Positions 25,601 through 35,835 of a stretch of DNA of 64,000 bases are shown one piece after another. Position numbers and translations under genes: made by a program. Source of the DNA: Acidovorax sp. (GTDB lineage: Bacteria; Pseudomonadota; Gammaproteobacteria; Burkholderiales; Burkholderiaceae_C); the NCBI GenBank assembly GCA_030692685.1, contig JAUXZO010000033.1, positions 1 through 64,000 of the forward strand, written 5' to 3'. Position 1 is the stretch's first letter. Every line of letters begins with the position of its first letter. Below the pieces are notes generated by a model. That model worked only from the letters and a program-made list of their open reading frames with translations, was not told the origin of the DNA and searched no databases.

Positions 25601-26169
25601 GCCGTGGCGTCCTGAATGCTGTTGACGTTGTTGCTGGTGTTCGGATCCGTCGTGGCACTGCCTGCAGTGGCTGTGTTCGTCCATACCCCCGCCGACGGCA
25701 GACGCACACGAATGGTCACCGTCTGGTTCGCGTTAAAGGGGATGTCTCCCAACGTGCAGTTGATCGTTCCGCCTGCCGGGGGGTTGCACGTCCCGGCGGT
25801 AGTATTCACATCAACGAAGGTGGAGCCCACTGGAAGCGTGTCTGCCAGAGTAACGCCCACCGCACCATTGGGCCCGCTGTTATCTACACGCAGTGTGTAC
25901 GTGAAGATGCCGCCCGCAGGGCCGGGGTCGGGCGTGCCGGAGTGGCTGATCCCGAGGTCGGCCGACTGCGCAAACGCAGCCCCGGCAAAGAGCCCTCCCG
26001 CCATCAGCAGCCAGCGAAATCCCCGAGCCACGGTTGCTCGTTTGGCAAGGATGCCCGCTTCGCCTGCCGAGTTATACAACCCGGAGGGACTCGCATCACT
26101 GTGAGATCGCTGTACGTGCCGCCTTGTGGGAAGCCCGCGCGAAAGCCATCGCGCTAAATGGTCAAACAT
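22681..26169 (-). CDS. Large DUF11-repeat surface protein with IPTL-CTERM sorting signal
   Basis: A 1162-residue exported protein. A signal peptide is seen at GFRWLLMAGGLFAGAAFAQS after a basic leader of about 45 residues. The body is about eight tandem DUF11 (Ig-like, conserved repeat) domains, each opening with a motif such as ADLALAATP, ADVSITKTR, SDMQITKAA, ADLRVVSKT, VDVTAAKTA, LDILVNKVD, TDLALTKSA and containing NNGPxxA or NxGPS. The C-terminus is IPTLSEWGLIIMSVLLGLMA then a basic tail, a textbook IPTL-CTERM signal recognised by XrtH, encoded next door. ATG 26169 follows CAGGAGAATCT. Predicted to be anchored or released at the cell surface. Confidence 0.93.
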   Translation of the reverse strand: MFDHLARWLSRGLPTRRHVQRSHSDASPSGLYNSAGEAGILAKRATVARGFRWLLMAGGLFAGAAFAQSADLGISHSGTPDPGPAGGIFTYTLRVDNSGPNGAVGVTLADTLPVGSTFVDVNTTAGTCNPPAGGTINCTLGDIPFNANQTVTIRVRLPSAGVWTNTATAGSATTDPNTSNNVNSIQDATATQGADLALAATPSLSNVTAGQAYSYALQASNNGPDAADGSQRISFTVPIGASITATPTGTGWTCSASGAYPLSSGTVNCTRTGTLTNGSTTSVLTVPAVLNVNGTVTAAFAIAGIKPDTSAMPDGDLSNNTVTANVTSADGADVSITKTRVSANVAQGDNVVYTLTPRLNGGQSLVGQPVTVTDTLGAGLTLVSAAGTGWACDATITCVRTEYTGVNFSNMPVITVTATATATGVLGNTAGISTALADPALGNNTSSVNVTSSNESDMQITKAASLNPVVPNQAFNYSLTARNTGPLAVPLGQTITVTDQVPAGVTLNSVVSATGWTCGALPLVGPGAWSCNRADGLSVNTNAPVVQVSAVVTGASSVTNNACVALGGGGRVDGNGRNDCAGVTVTASATQADLRVVSKTAAPNPVVAGENLTYVITVENLGPATATNVVVSDTLASLVSVGGFQSAASSQGTCTPNAVTNGVSQNLSCNLGMLTSGAQATVTLVVRPSIATTGPRTNTASVRSTDIGDPDQSNNSGSVTTQVNAIVDVTAAKTATPATVQAGAPITFVATIRNAGPSTAQTVQMVDTLPANAAFIDLVSVSGGGTCTPIVAGTVGGTLTCTWSSVASTVQQTVNYRMRPLGTAAGSTVVNSIAATTATVESDLTNNSATTTTPVTAAQLDILVNKVDSSDPVDLGQPTTYTITINNSGPSYGTNVVMTDIFPAPGSSPTATFSYQGALTVNAGGVCTQPAVGATSGTLRCVFPGLSSGQTATVTYVMNAETLTLVGATSGTAFNRASVTVDETETTLANNAVTHDTTARRFTVATDLALTKSAPAGPLAPGATLDYTLVVTNNGPLVSDGAQVVDVLPAGVNFASAAGCVNTAGTVRCAIGSLAVGASRTFTIGTTLSSPYTGARPLVNSASLDAPGDTNPANNTDDATTTVSNPPGGVSSIPTLSEWGLIIMSVLLGLMAWRHSVVTRRR

Positions 26170-26509
26170 AGATTCTCCTGATGTGAACTGCTGGAAAATT
26201 TCAGCCACGCCGCAACCTCGCCAAGCACCTTTCTGGGGGTGGAAATTGGTTTGGTACGAGGGAGTACGAAGACGCGCCCTGACCGCGGCGGATGAAAGCA
26301 GGTCTCGAATCTATCGGCGTAAAACTGCGCTGCCCGCGGGGCAACAATCGTTAACTTTCGGCGCGCATCTGGCGTGTTGTTTGCGCCACGTGCCCACCTA
26401 AACTCCGGTGCATGTCAATGCGGCAATCACACGCAGTCCGCCAGTTCGCCGCATGCAACTCCTGCGCTGCCGAGCGGGACATCTACGTGCTACGCCCGCG
26501 CATCGCACC
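26170..26509. other. Divergent promoter region between surface protein and hybrid kinase
   Basis: A 340-nt gap with no convincing gene. It contains the ribosome site of the surface-protein gene (CAGGAGA, minus strand, next to 26169) and a short direct repeat TACGAGGGAGTACGA near 26256-26271. Both flanking genes would have their promoters here, which allows common control. No clear -10/-35 pair or operator palindrome was recognised. Confidence 0.4.
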
Positions 26510-29383
<2,874 letters not shown>

Positions 29384-29444
29384 GCAATGGGGTCGCCCTG
29401 GGCTATGCTGCAAGCACTTTATCCCCCAGCGAGTTGGTCAGCCC

Positions 29445-29753
29445 ATGAAGGATTTGCTTCGTAACCTTTTTTCCATCCGCCAAAAGCGCAAGGCGGCGCC
29501 GGTGGGTCCTTTGCCCCAGGTGGGGACATTCATCATCCGCGGGCAGGTCAGGATGGCCGTCAATCAGCCCCTGCCCCGCGAGCTGTGGGACTGGCTGGTG
29601 CTCTCGGGCTGGCGCAACCTGCCCGTGAAAACCGACCGGCGCAAGGGACAGCTGGTGCCCCAAGGCGCGCTCAAAGAACTGATGGAAGCCGACCCGCTGG
29701 AACGCAACCGAGCGCACTCGCGCATCCTGGAGCAAGCCCGGGCGGAGGAATAG
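29445..29753 (+). CDS. Small basic protein of unknown function, 102 aa
   Basis: A hydrophilic protein starting MKDLLRNLFSIRQKRKAAP and containing VGTFIIRGQVRMAVNQPLPR, WDWLVLSGWRNLP and RRKGQLVPQGALKELMEADP. No signal peptide or membrane helix. It resembles small conserved proteins of betaproteobacteria without known function; I cannot name a family. It follows the hybrid kinase by 61 nt on the same strand and ends 70 nt before an intrinsic terminator, so it may be the last gene of that transcript. Confidence 0.72.
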   Translation: MKDLLRNLFSIRQKRKAAPVGPLPQVGTFIIRGQVRMAVNQPLPRELWDWLVLSGWRNLPVKTDRRKGQLVPQGALKELMEADPLERNRAHSRILEQARAEE

Positions 29754-29823
29754 CCCCAGCCGGTCAATCCAGGTCAATCCAGGTTATTCCGGGTCCTCCC
29801 ATCCAGGACTCCGCCAAAACACA

Positions 29824-29868
29824 AAACCCCGGTGGTGCCATGGCACCCCGGGGTTTCGCTTTTATTTT
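29824..29868 (+). terminator. Strong intrinsic terminator
   Basis: AAACCCC...GGGGTTT encloses GGTGCCATGGCACC, giving a long nearly perfect stem, followed by CGCTTTTATTTT. It ends the kinase/small-protein transcript before the convergent htpG. Confidence 0.88.
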
Positions 29869-29920
29869 GATAGCTACCAGCGCTTGATGAATAAGCGCTA
29901 GAGGCCATTTTGACCAAAAT
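29866..29920 (+). repeat. Dispersed palindromic repeat A, copy 3
   Basis: GATAGCTACCAGCGCTTGAT then GAATAAGCGCTAGAGGCCAT and TTTGACCAAAA; it sits between the terminator and the htpG stop codon at 29921. Confidence 0.85.
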
Positions 29921-31903
29921 TTAGACCAGCAGGGCGTTCACCCGCTTCACATAGGCGGCAGGGTCCTCGGGCAGGCCGCCTTCGGCCAGCAATGCCTGGT
30001 CGAACAAGATGTGCGCGAGGTCATGAAAATGCACGCTGCCGTCCAGCTTCTTGACCAGCGCGTGCTCGGCGTTCACCTCCAGCACGGGCTTGGTCTCAGG
30101 CGCTTGCTGACCAGCCTGCTTGAGCATGCGGGCCAGCTGGGTGCTCATGCCGTCGTCTTGCACCACCAGGCAGGCGGGTGAATCGACCAGGCGTGTGGTC
30201 ACGCGCACGTCCTCGGCCTTGTCCTTGAGCGCTTCCTTCAGCTTGGCCAGCACGGGCTTGAAGGCTTCGGCGGCTTCTTCTGCGGCCTTTTTCTCCCCTT
30301 CGTCCTGCAGCGTGCCCAGGTCCACGGCGCCCTTGGCCACGCTTTGCAGCGGGGTGCCGTCAAACTCGTGCAGGTAATTCAGCGCCCACTCGTCCACGCG
30401 GTCGGTCATCAAGAGCACTTCGATGCCCTTCTTCTTGAAGACTTCGAGCTGCGGGCTGTTCTTGGCGGCAGCGAGGTTGTCGGCGGTGATGTAGTAAATC
30501 GCCTCTTGCCCTTCCTTCATGCGGGCCTTGTAGTCGGCAAAGCCGACGGTCGCGGTGTCGCTGGTCGTGCTGGCAAAGCGCAGCAGCTTTGCCAGGCGTT
30601 CGCGGTTGCCAAAGTCTTCGCCCAGGCCTTCTTTCAGCACGGCGCCAAACTCGGCGTAGAACTGGCTGTACTTGCCTTCCTTGGCCTTGTCGTCGGCATC
30701 GACCACGTCGGTGACTGCATCGTCGGCCGTCGCAGCAGCAGCAGCTTCGTGCTTGTCGTGTTTGGCCAGGTCTTCCAGCATGCTCAGCACGCGCTTGGTG
30801 GAGCCTTCGCGGATGGCGCGCACGTCGCGGCTTTCCTGCAGCAGCTCGCGGCTCACGTTCAGCGGCAGGTCGGCCGAGTCGATCACGCCCTTCACAAAAC
30901 GCAGGTACGTGGGCATCAGCGCTTCGGCGTCGTCCATGATGAACACGCGCTTGACATACAGCTTCACTCCGGCTTTCTTGTCGCGGTTCCACAAGTCGAA
31001 CGGTGCCTTGGCAGGGATGTACAGCAGTTGTGTGTACTCGGTGTTGCCTTCCACGCGGTTGTGGGCCCAGGTCAGCGGAGCTTCCTGGTCGTGGCTGATG
31101 GCCTTGTAGAAGTCGGCGTACTGCTCTTCGGTCACATCCTTCTTGGGGCGGCTCCACAGCGCGCTGGCCTTGTTGATGGTTTCCCACTCGCCGGTCTTGA
31201 CCATGCCACCGGGCTGACGGCCACCATTTTCGTCGTCGGAGTTGATCAGCTCGCCGTCTTTCCATTCTTCCTTTTCCATCAGGATGGGCAGGCTGATGTG
31301 GTCGGAGTACTTGGCGATGACCTGCTTGAGCTTCCAGGCGTTGAGGTATTCCTCGGCATCGTCGCGCAGGTGCAGGATGATGCTGGTGCCGCGCGCGGGG
31401 CGGTTGATGGCCTCGACCTCAAAGTCGCCCGTGCCGCCGCTGGTCCAGCGCACGCCTTCTTCGGCCGGCAAGCCCGCGCGGCGCGATTCGACCGTGATCT
31501 TGTCAGCCACGATGAAGCCTGAGTAGAAACCCACGCCGAACTGGCCAATGAGCTGGGCGTCCTGCTTCTGGTCGCCACTGAGCTTGCCCATGAAGTCTTT
31601 GGTGCCACTTTTGGCAATGGTGCCCAGGTGGTCGATGGCCTCCTGCTCGCTCATGCCGATGCCGTTGTCGGTAATGGTCAGCGTCTTGGCGGCCTTGTCG
31701 AAAGCCACGCGCACTTCGAGGTTGGGGGCATCTTCAAACAGCGCGGAGTTGTTGAGGCCCTCAAAACGCAGCTTGTCGCAGGCGTCCGACGCGTTGGAGA
31801 TCAGCTCGCGCAGGAAAATTTCCTGGTTGGAGTACAGCGAGTGGGTGACCAGGTGCAGCAGTTGGGCCACTTCGGCCTGGAACGACAGGGTTTGCTTGCT
31901 CAT
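29921..31903 (-). CDS. htpG: Molecular chaperone HtpG (Hsp90)
   Basis: A 660-residue Hsp90 chaperone. The N-terminal GHKL ATPase domain shows [49 protein letters not shown] and the Arg-bearing middle-domain segment [20 protein letters not shown]; the C-terminal dimerisation domain runs to the end. It is somewhat longer than the E. coli protein owing to an acidic/Ala-rich linker insertion ([20 protein letters not shown]) in the middle domain. The ATG at 31903 begins the canonical [11 protein letters not shown]. Confidence 0.98.
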   Translation of the reverse strand: MSKQTLSFQAEVAQLLHLVTHSLYSNQEIFLRELISNASDACDKLRFEGLNNSALFEDAPNLEVRVAFDKAAKTLTITDNGIGMSEQEAIDHLGTIAKSGTKDFMGKLSGDQKQDAQLIGQFGVGFYSGFIVADKITVESRRAGLPAEEGVRWTSGGTGDFEVEAINRPARGTSIILHLRDDAEEYLNAWKLKQVIAKYSDHISLPILMEKEEWKDGELINSDDENGGRQPGGMVKTGEWETINKASALWSRPKKDVTEEQYADFYKAISHDQEAPLTWAHNRVEGNTEYTQLLYIPAKAPFDLWNRDKKAGVKLYVKRVFIMDDAEALMPTYLRFVKGVIDSADLPLNVSRELLQESRDVRAIREGSTKRVLSMLEDLAKHDKHEAAAAATADDAVTDVVDADDKAKEGKYSQFYAEFGAVLKEGLGEDFGNRERLAKLLRFASTTSDTATVGFADYKARMKEGQEAIYYITADNLAAAKNSPQLEVFKKKGIEVLLMTDRVDEWALNYLHEFDGTPLQSVAKGAVDLGTLQDEGEKKAAEEAAEAFKPVLAKLKEALKDKAEDVRVTTRLVDSPACLVVQDDGMSTQLARMLKQAGQQAPETKPVLEVNAEHALVKKLDGSVHFHDLAHILFDQALLAEGGLPEDPAAYVKRVNALLV

Positions 31904-31960
31904 GGGAGGTTTCTCTCTCAGTCGAATGGGTCGATACAAAACAGGGGAAAAGGGCCCGGC

Positions 31961-31998
31961 ACAAAAAATCACGCCTGCCGAACCAGCAGGCGTGATTT
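31961..31998 (-). terminator. Intrinsic terminator of the DHH phosphoesterase gene
   Basis: On the minus strand AAATCACGCCTGC pairs perfectly over 13 bp with GCAGGCGTGATTT and runs into TTTTTTG, 61 nt beyond the stop of the DHH gene. Confidence 0.88.
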
Positions 31999-32058
31999 AG
32001 GGGCAACTCAGGGCTTTTCAAGGGCTGCCAGTGCCTGGCCGCCCTTGCGCTCAGCGGG

Positions 32059-32994
32059 TCAACCGTCGGCGTTGATGCGCTGGATCAGCGTTTTAAGCAT
32101 GTCATCGGCCTTCTCGTTGGCCACCTGGCAGGTGCCCGCCGCGGCGTGGCCGCCACCGCCAAACTCCAGCATCAGGTTGCCCACGTGGGTGTTGCTGCTG
32201 CGGTCCAGAATGGACTTGCCGGTGGCAAACACCGTGTTCTGCTTTTGCAGGCCCCACATCACATGGATGGAAATATTGGCCTTGGGGAACAGCGCATAAA
32301 TCATGAACCGGTTGGTGGCCCAGATGGTTTCTTCATCGCGCAGATCAAGCACCACCAGGTTACCGATGGAAATCGCACAGCTGAGTAATTGCTCTTTGGC
32401 TTTGGCAGCCTGCTCACGGTACAGGTTCACACGCTCCTGCACGTCCGGCAGCGCCAGAATCTGTTCAATGGTGTGGTCGCGGCAATACTGGATGAGGTCC
32501 ATCATCAGCGCGTAGTTGCTGATGCGGAACTCGCGGAACCGGCCCAGCCCCGTGCGCGAGTCCATGAGGTAGTTCAGCAGCACCCAGCCTTGCGGATTGA
32601 GGATGTCATCGCGCGAGTACTGTGCCGAATCGGCCTGATCCACCGCGGCCATCATTTCGTCGGTAACGCGCGGGAAGGCCGCCTTGCCGCCGTAGTGGTT
32701 GTAGACCACACGCGCGGCAGACGGTGCGTGTGCTTCGATGATGTGGTTCTCATCCCGGCGGCCCGAGTTCCGGATGGTTTCCGACTCGTGGTGGTCAAAC
32801 ACCAGATGGGCGCCCGGCACATAGGGCAGGTTGGTGGTGATGTCGCGGCTGGTAATGGCCACCTTGCCGTCCTGCATGTCCTTGGGGTGGACAAAGGTGA
32901 TCTCGTCAATGAGTTCCAGTTCGTTGAGCAGCACGGCACAGACCAAGCCGTCAAAGTCACTGCGGGTGACCAGGCGGTATTTCACATCGCTCAC
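32059..32994 (-). CDS. DHH/DHHA1-family phosphoesterase (exopolyphosphatase-like)
   Basis: A 311-residue protein with DHH-family metal motifs: RSDFDGLVCAVLL, then the DHH motif itself as LVFDHHES, a later Asp in AAVDQADSAQY, and the DHHA1 Gly-rich motif EFGGGGHAAAGTCQ near the C-terminus. Members hydrolyse short oligonucleotides, cyclic dinucleotide products or polyphosphate. The start is taken as GTG at 32994, which has AAGGAGAATTTA directly before it; an ATG-initiated extension upstream would precede this ribosome site and is unlikely. Exact substrate is not determined. Confidence 0.85.
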   Translation of the reverse strand: MSDVKYRLVTRSDFDGLVCAVLLNELELIDEITFVHPKDMQDGKVAITSRDITTNLPYVPGAHLVFDHHESETIRNSGRRDENHIIEAHAPSAARVVYNHYGGKAAFPRVTDEMMAAVDQADSAQYSRDDILNPQGWVLLNYLMDSRTGLGRFREFRISNYALMMDLIQYCRDHTIEQILALPDVQERVNLYREQAAKAKEQLLSCAISIGNLVVLDLRDEETIWATNRFMIYALFPKANISIHVMWGLQKQNTVFATGKSILDRSSNTHVGNLMLEFGGGGHAAAGTCQVANEKADDMLKTLIQRINADG

Positions 32995-33068
32995 TAAATT
33001 CTCCTTATTTCGGTTCTCTGGGGCACATGGTAGCGGGGCTCCAGCCACCGGCAACGCCGTCGGCAAGG

Positions 33069-33095
33069 AAAAAGGCCCCGTCCGGGCGGCTTTTT
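33069..33095. terminator. Bidirectional intrinsic terminator
   Basis: AAAAAGGCCCCG and CGGGCGGCTTTTT form a GC-rich stem flanked by A5 and T5 runs. It sits between the lipase-like gene stop and the DHH gene start; on the minus strand its right arm overlaps the stop codon of the lipase-like gene, so it may end some readthrough from the hydrolase gene. Confidence 0.65.
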
Positions 33096-34392
33096 AGGGC
33101 GATCGCAACCACTGTTCAACTTGCCGGGCCACCCCTTTGTCACCCAGCAACGCCAGGTGGCCCAGGCGGTAGAACACGGCTTGCCGCTGCTTGGGGAAAC
33201 CCAGGGTTCGCTCTGCATCATCGTGGATGCCAAGAGCACTGTGCAATGGCACCAACCCATCCCCCACCAGGCGGTCGGCCGCCGGGCTGCGCCGGGGGGC
33301 GACGGCGGCAGCCACCGCGCTGCAGGCCACGCCCGGCGGCAAAGGCACGGGGGTGCGCTGGTCGGGGGTCTTGCGGAAGCGGTCACGCCCTACCCAGTCG
33401 GAGTCCAGCACGTGGCCGTAACGCAGGTCCGTAATGCCCGCACTGCGCAACTGCGCCAAGCGCGCAAACGGCCGTGAGTACGGCGTGCTGCCCAGCAGCG
33501 CATCGACCCAGTGCCCGGCCCGCTCCAGCGGCGCGCCATGATGGGGGGTGCCCAGGAAGACCAAGTGGCGCAGCAGGGGCAACCAGCGGCTGGGCGGCGC
33601 GCCGGGCGCGGCCGCTTGCTCACAGGCGCTGCGCGCCACCAGGCCGCCCATGCTGTGCGCCAGCACCGCCACCTCCGTGACCGGCACCGGCCATGCGGCC
33701 ACCAGGGATTCCAGTTGGCTCGACAGCTCGGCACCGTTGGTAGAGGTGTGCAGGCCCGTGTTGTAGCGCAGGTAAACGGGGGTGTAGCCCAGCACCTGCG
33801 CCAGGTAGGCGCCATGGTCATGGCCATCGTGCAGCCATTGCAGGTCGTTCATGCACAGGCCATGCACCAGCACCAGCAGTTTGCCGGTGGCTGCACCGGA
33901 TGCGGCCAAGGCAGGTACATCCAGCGGCAACCCTTGTTGGTAAACACCCATGCGGGTGCACAGCGGGTTGTTGTCGCGTGCCAGGCGGTCGCCCATCACG
34001 CCGTTCAGCGCGGCAATGACGGCTTCGCGCTCCCACTGCACCGCCGTACTGGGCGCGCTTTGATTAAAAAATGGCTCCAGTCGCGCTAAACCCGCTTGCA
34101 AGCCAGCATCCACGAGCTGCGTCACCCCGCGAATGCTCTGGTAAACCAGTCCGGTCAGCCCCCGGGTGCGACCCGATTCAGCCCCACCGGGCAGGCCCAA
34201 GGTGCCTAGCACCGACTGGTGCACCCCTTCCGCCACGCGGCTGATGCCTGTGGTGGCCTGCGTGGCCAGCCGGGCCACGCCGCGCAGGTCGGAGGCGCGC
34301 AGCTGGCGCAGCGGGTTGGGCTTGGCGGGCTTGGCGGGCTTAGGGGCCTTGGCAGCACCTGGACCTGGACCTGGACGCGGGGGATTGGGCAT
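33094..34392 (-). CDS. Alpha/beta hydrolase (lipase/esterase-like)
   Basis: A 432-residue hydrolase. The fold is marked by LLVLVHGLCMNDLQW (oxyanion region), nucleophile elbow LAHSMGGLVAR, LVFLGTPHHGAPLERAGHWV and a likely acid in RLVGDGLVPLHSALG; the C-terminal His is probably in FYRLGHLALLGD. The N-terminal 45 residues are Pro/Lys/Ala-rich (KAPKPAKPAKPNPLRQL) with no signal peptide, followed by a helical domain of about 120 residues. PGAP-like or lipase families are candidates. ATG 34392 begins the low-complexity leader. Confidence 0.85.
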   Translation of the reverse strand: MPNPPRPGPGPGAAKAPKPAKPAKPNPLRQLRASDLRGVARLATQATTGISRVAEGVHQSVLGTLGLPGGAESGRTRGLTGLVYQSIRGVTQLVDAGLQAGLARLEPFFNQSAPSTAVQWEREAVIAALNGVMGDRLARDNNPLCTRMGVYQQGLPLDVPALAASGAATGKLLVLVHGLCMNDLQWLHDGHDHGAYLAQVLGYTPVYLRYNTGLHTSTNGAELSSQLESLVAAWPVPVTEVAVLAHSMGGLVARSACEQAAAPGAPPSRWLPLLRHLVFLGTPHHGAPLERAGHWVDALLGSTPYSRPFARLAQLRSAGITDLRYGHVLDSDWVGRDRFRKTPDQRTPVPLPPGVACSAVAAAVAPRRSPAADRLVGDGLVPLHSALGIHDDAERTLGFPKQRQAVFYRLGHLALLGDKGVARQVEQWLRSP

Positions 34393-34447
34393 GCAAAAAG
34401 CTCCGGTCAAAAATGCAAGGCGATGCGTGCGCGGAGCCCGTCCATGC

Positions 34448-35566
34448 TCAAAACTGCTCGTGGGGCGACAGGTAGCGCCACTGCCCCACCGGCAGGTTGC
34501 CCAGCGTGATGCGGCCAATGCGGATGCGTTTGAGCCCCACCACTTTGAGGCCGACCTGCTCGCACATGCGGCGGATCTGGCGTTTTTTGCCTTCGGTCAG
34601 CACAAACCGCAGTTGCTCGGGGTTTTGCCAATCGACCTTGGCGGGCTTAAGCGGCTGGCCATCCAGGCTCAGGCCGTGGCGCAAGCGCTCCAGCAACTCG
34701 GGCGGAAACACCGCCTGCACATTGGTGCTGACAGGATCTCGCTCGTCGATTTCCTGAAGCGGCGCGGAGCGCTCATTCGGGTGGCGTGGCACCGCCTGAC
34801 CAGGCGCCTGGTAGACCACACGCACCAGATACTCCTTGTCCATCTCGGAGTCCTCGCCAATGATCTGGCGCGCCACGCGGCCGTCCTGGGTCAGCACCAG
34901 CAAACCGACCGAATCGATGTCCAGACGCCCGCAGGGCGCCAAGCCCCGCAATTGCGGCGGCGAAAACCGATTCCGGCTGGGGTCGTCCCGCCAGTGGGTG
35001 CGCGGGTTGATCAGCGCCACGGCGGGCGTGTGGCCGTCTTCGGCCTGGCCGCTCACATAGCCCATGGGCTTGTGCAGCAAGATGGTGACGCGCTGCTCCT
35101 GGAAGCCCTGCGCCACCTTGTCCACGTCAATGCGGTCTGTGGGCAGCACTTGCATACCCATCTCGGCGACCTCGCCATTGACCTTGACCCAGCCCTGAGC
35201 GACCCAATCGTCCGCCTCGCGACGGGAGCACATGCCCAACTCGGCCATGCGCTTGTTCAAGCGGGACGAAACCACGCCGTCGACGGTGAACGAGGCGGGC
35301 GCTCGCACGGGCTCCTGGCGAGGGGGCGCCTGGCGAACGGGGGCCACAAACGGGCCCGCCGCTGTGCGGTAGTTGGGCGGTGCTGGCGCCCTCGCGGGGC
35401 GAGGCGGCGGTGCGGGCCGGGCGGGCGCCGCTTTGGCAGACAGCGTTGGGCGGCGGAGCACGGGGCGCTCTGTGGGCGCAGAGGTGGGTGATCCCGCTGC
35501 GCCAGACGCAGAGGGCAAAGAAGGGGCGGCGGGGCCGGCAGGCGGGCGGGAGCTGGAAGAAGACAT
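34448..35566 (-). CDS. rluF: RluF-type 23S rRNA pseudouridine synthase
   Basis: A 372-residue RsuA/RluB/E/F-family pseudouridine synthase. After a 105-residue Pro/Ala/Ser-rich leader comes an S4 RNA-binding domain (LNKRMAELGMCSRREADDWV, VKVNGEVAEMGMQV), then the catalytic domain with LLHKPMGYVSGQ and the Asp motif CGRLDIDSVGLLVLTQDG, and KEYLVRV and GKKRQIRRMCEQVGL. The LDIDSVGLL form points to RluF, which modifies U2604 of 23S rRNA. The long leader is unusual; a start inside it is possible, but the first S4 residues would need to be kept. Confidence 0.9.
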   Translation of the reverse strand: MSSSSSRPPAGPAAPSLPSASGAAGSPTSAPTERPVLRRPTLSAKAAPARPAPPPRPARAPAPPNYRTAAGPFVAPVRQAPPRQEPVRAPASFTVDGVVSSRLNKRMAELGMCSRREADDWVAQGWVKVNGEVAEMGMQVLPTDRIDVDKVAQGFQEQRVTILLHKPMGYVSGQAEDGHTPAVALINPRTHWRDDPSRNRFSPPQLRGLAPCGRLDIDSVGLLVLTQDGRVARQIIGEDSEMDKEYLVRVVYQAPGQAVPRHPNERSAPLQEIDERDPVSTNVQAVFPPELLERLRHGLSLDGQPLKPAKVDWQNPEQLRFVLTEGKKRQIRRMCEQVGLKVVGLKRIRIGRITLGNLPVGQWRYLSPHEQF

Positions 35567-35670
35567 TGCGCGTATTTTCGCCTGCGGGGCCGGGTGGGCC
35601 AAATTTCAAAACAAATCTGCGTTTTCACCACGGCATCCGAGGCCGGTGGGGAAACGGCCGAAGCTTACCC

Positions 35671-35835
35671 TTAGGGACCTGTCGGACCTGGAAATCGTCG
35701 GCCGCAAATTGGCCGCAGCGGTCCATTTTCACCGTCTTTTTGCCCCATAGCTGGGCTATGAAGCTGCAAATCAGGCAAAAACTGTCCTCGCTGGGGCCAA
35801 TTTTCGCTGATCGACGCTCCAGGTCCGACACGCTC
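35671..35835. repeat. Large nested inverted repeat upstream of rluF
   Basis: Outer arms contain TGTCGGACCTGGA (35680-35692) and its exact complement TCCAGGTCCGACA (35818-35830), and continue imperfectly inward through CAAATTGGCC versus GGCCAATTTTC to about 50 nt each. The loop contains TTTTTGCC...GGCAAAAA and CATAGC-TGG-GCTATG. It fills the gap between the GGDEF/EAL gene stop (35836-35838) and rluF. Whether it is a mobile repeat, a terminator for the upstream operon or an RNA element is not known. Confidence 0.7.

Noticed and set aside
25129..26157. Long plus-strand open frames opposite the DUF11 protein
   Set aside because: They show no recognisable motif and the minus strand has signal peptide, repeats and IPTL tail in one frame.
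34055..34095. Ninth copy of repeat A inside the hydrolase gene
   Set aside because: On the minus strand AGCGCGACTGGAGCCATTTT is similar to the repeat tail, but the palindromic core is absent, so I do not count it.
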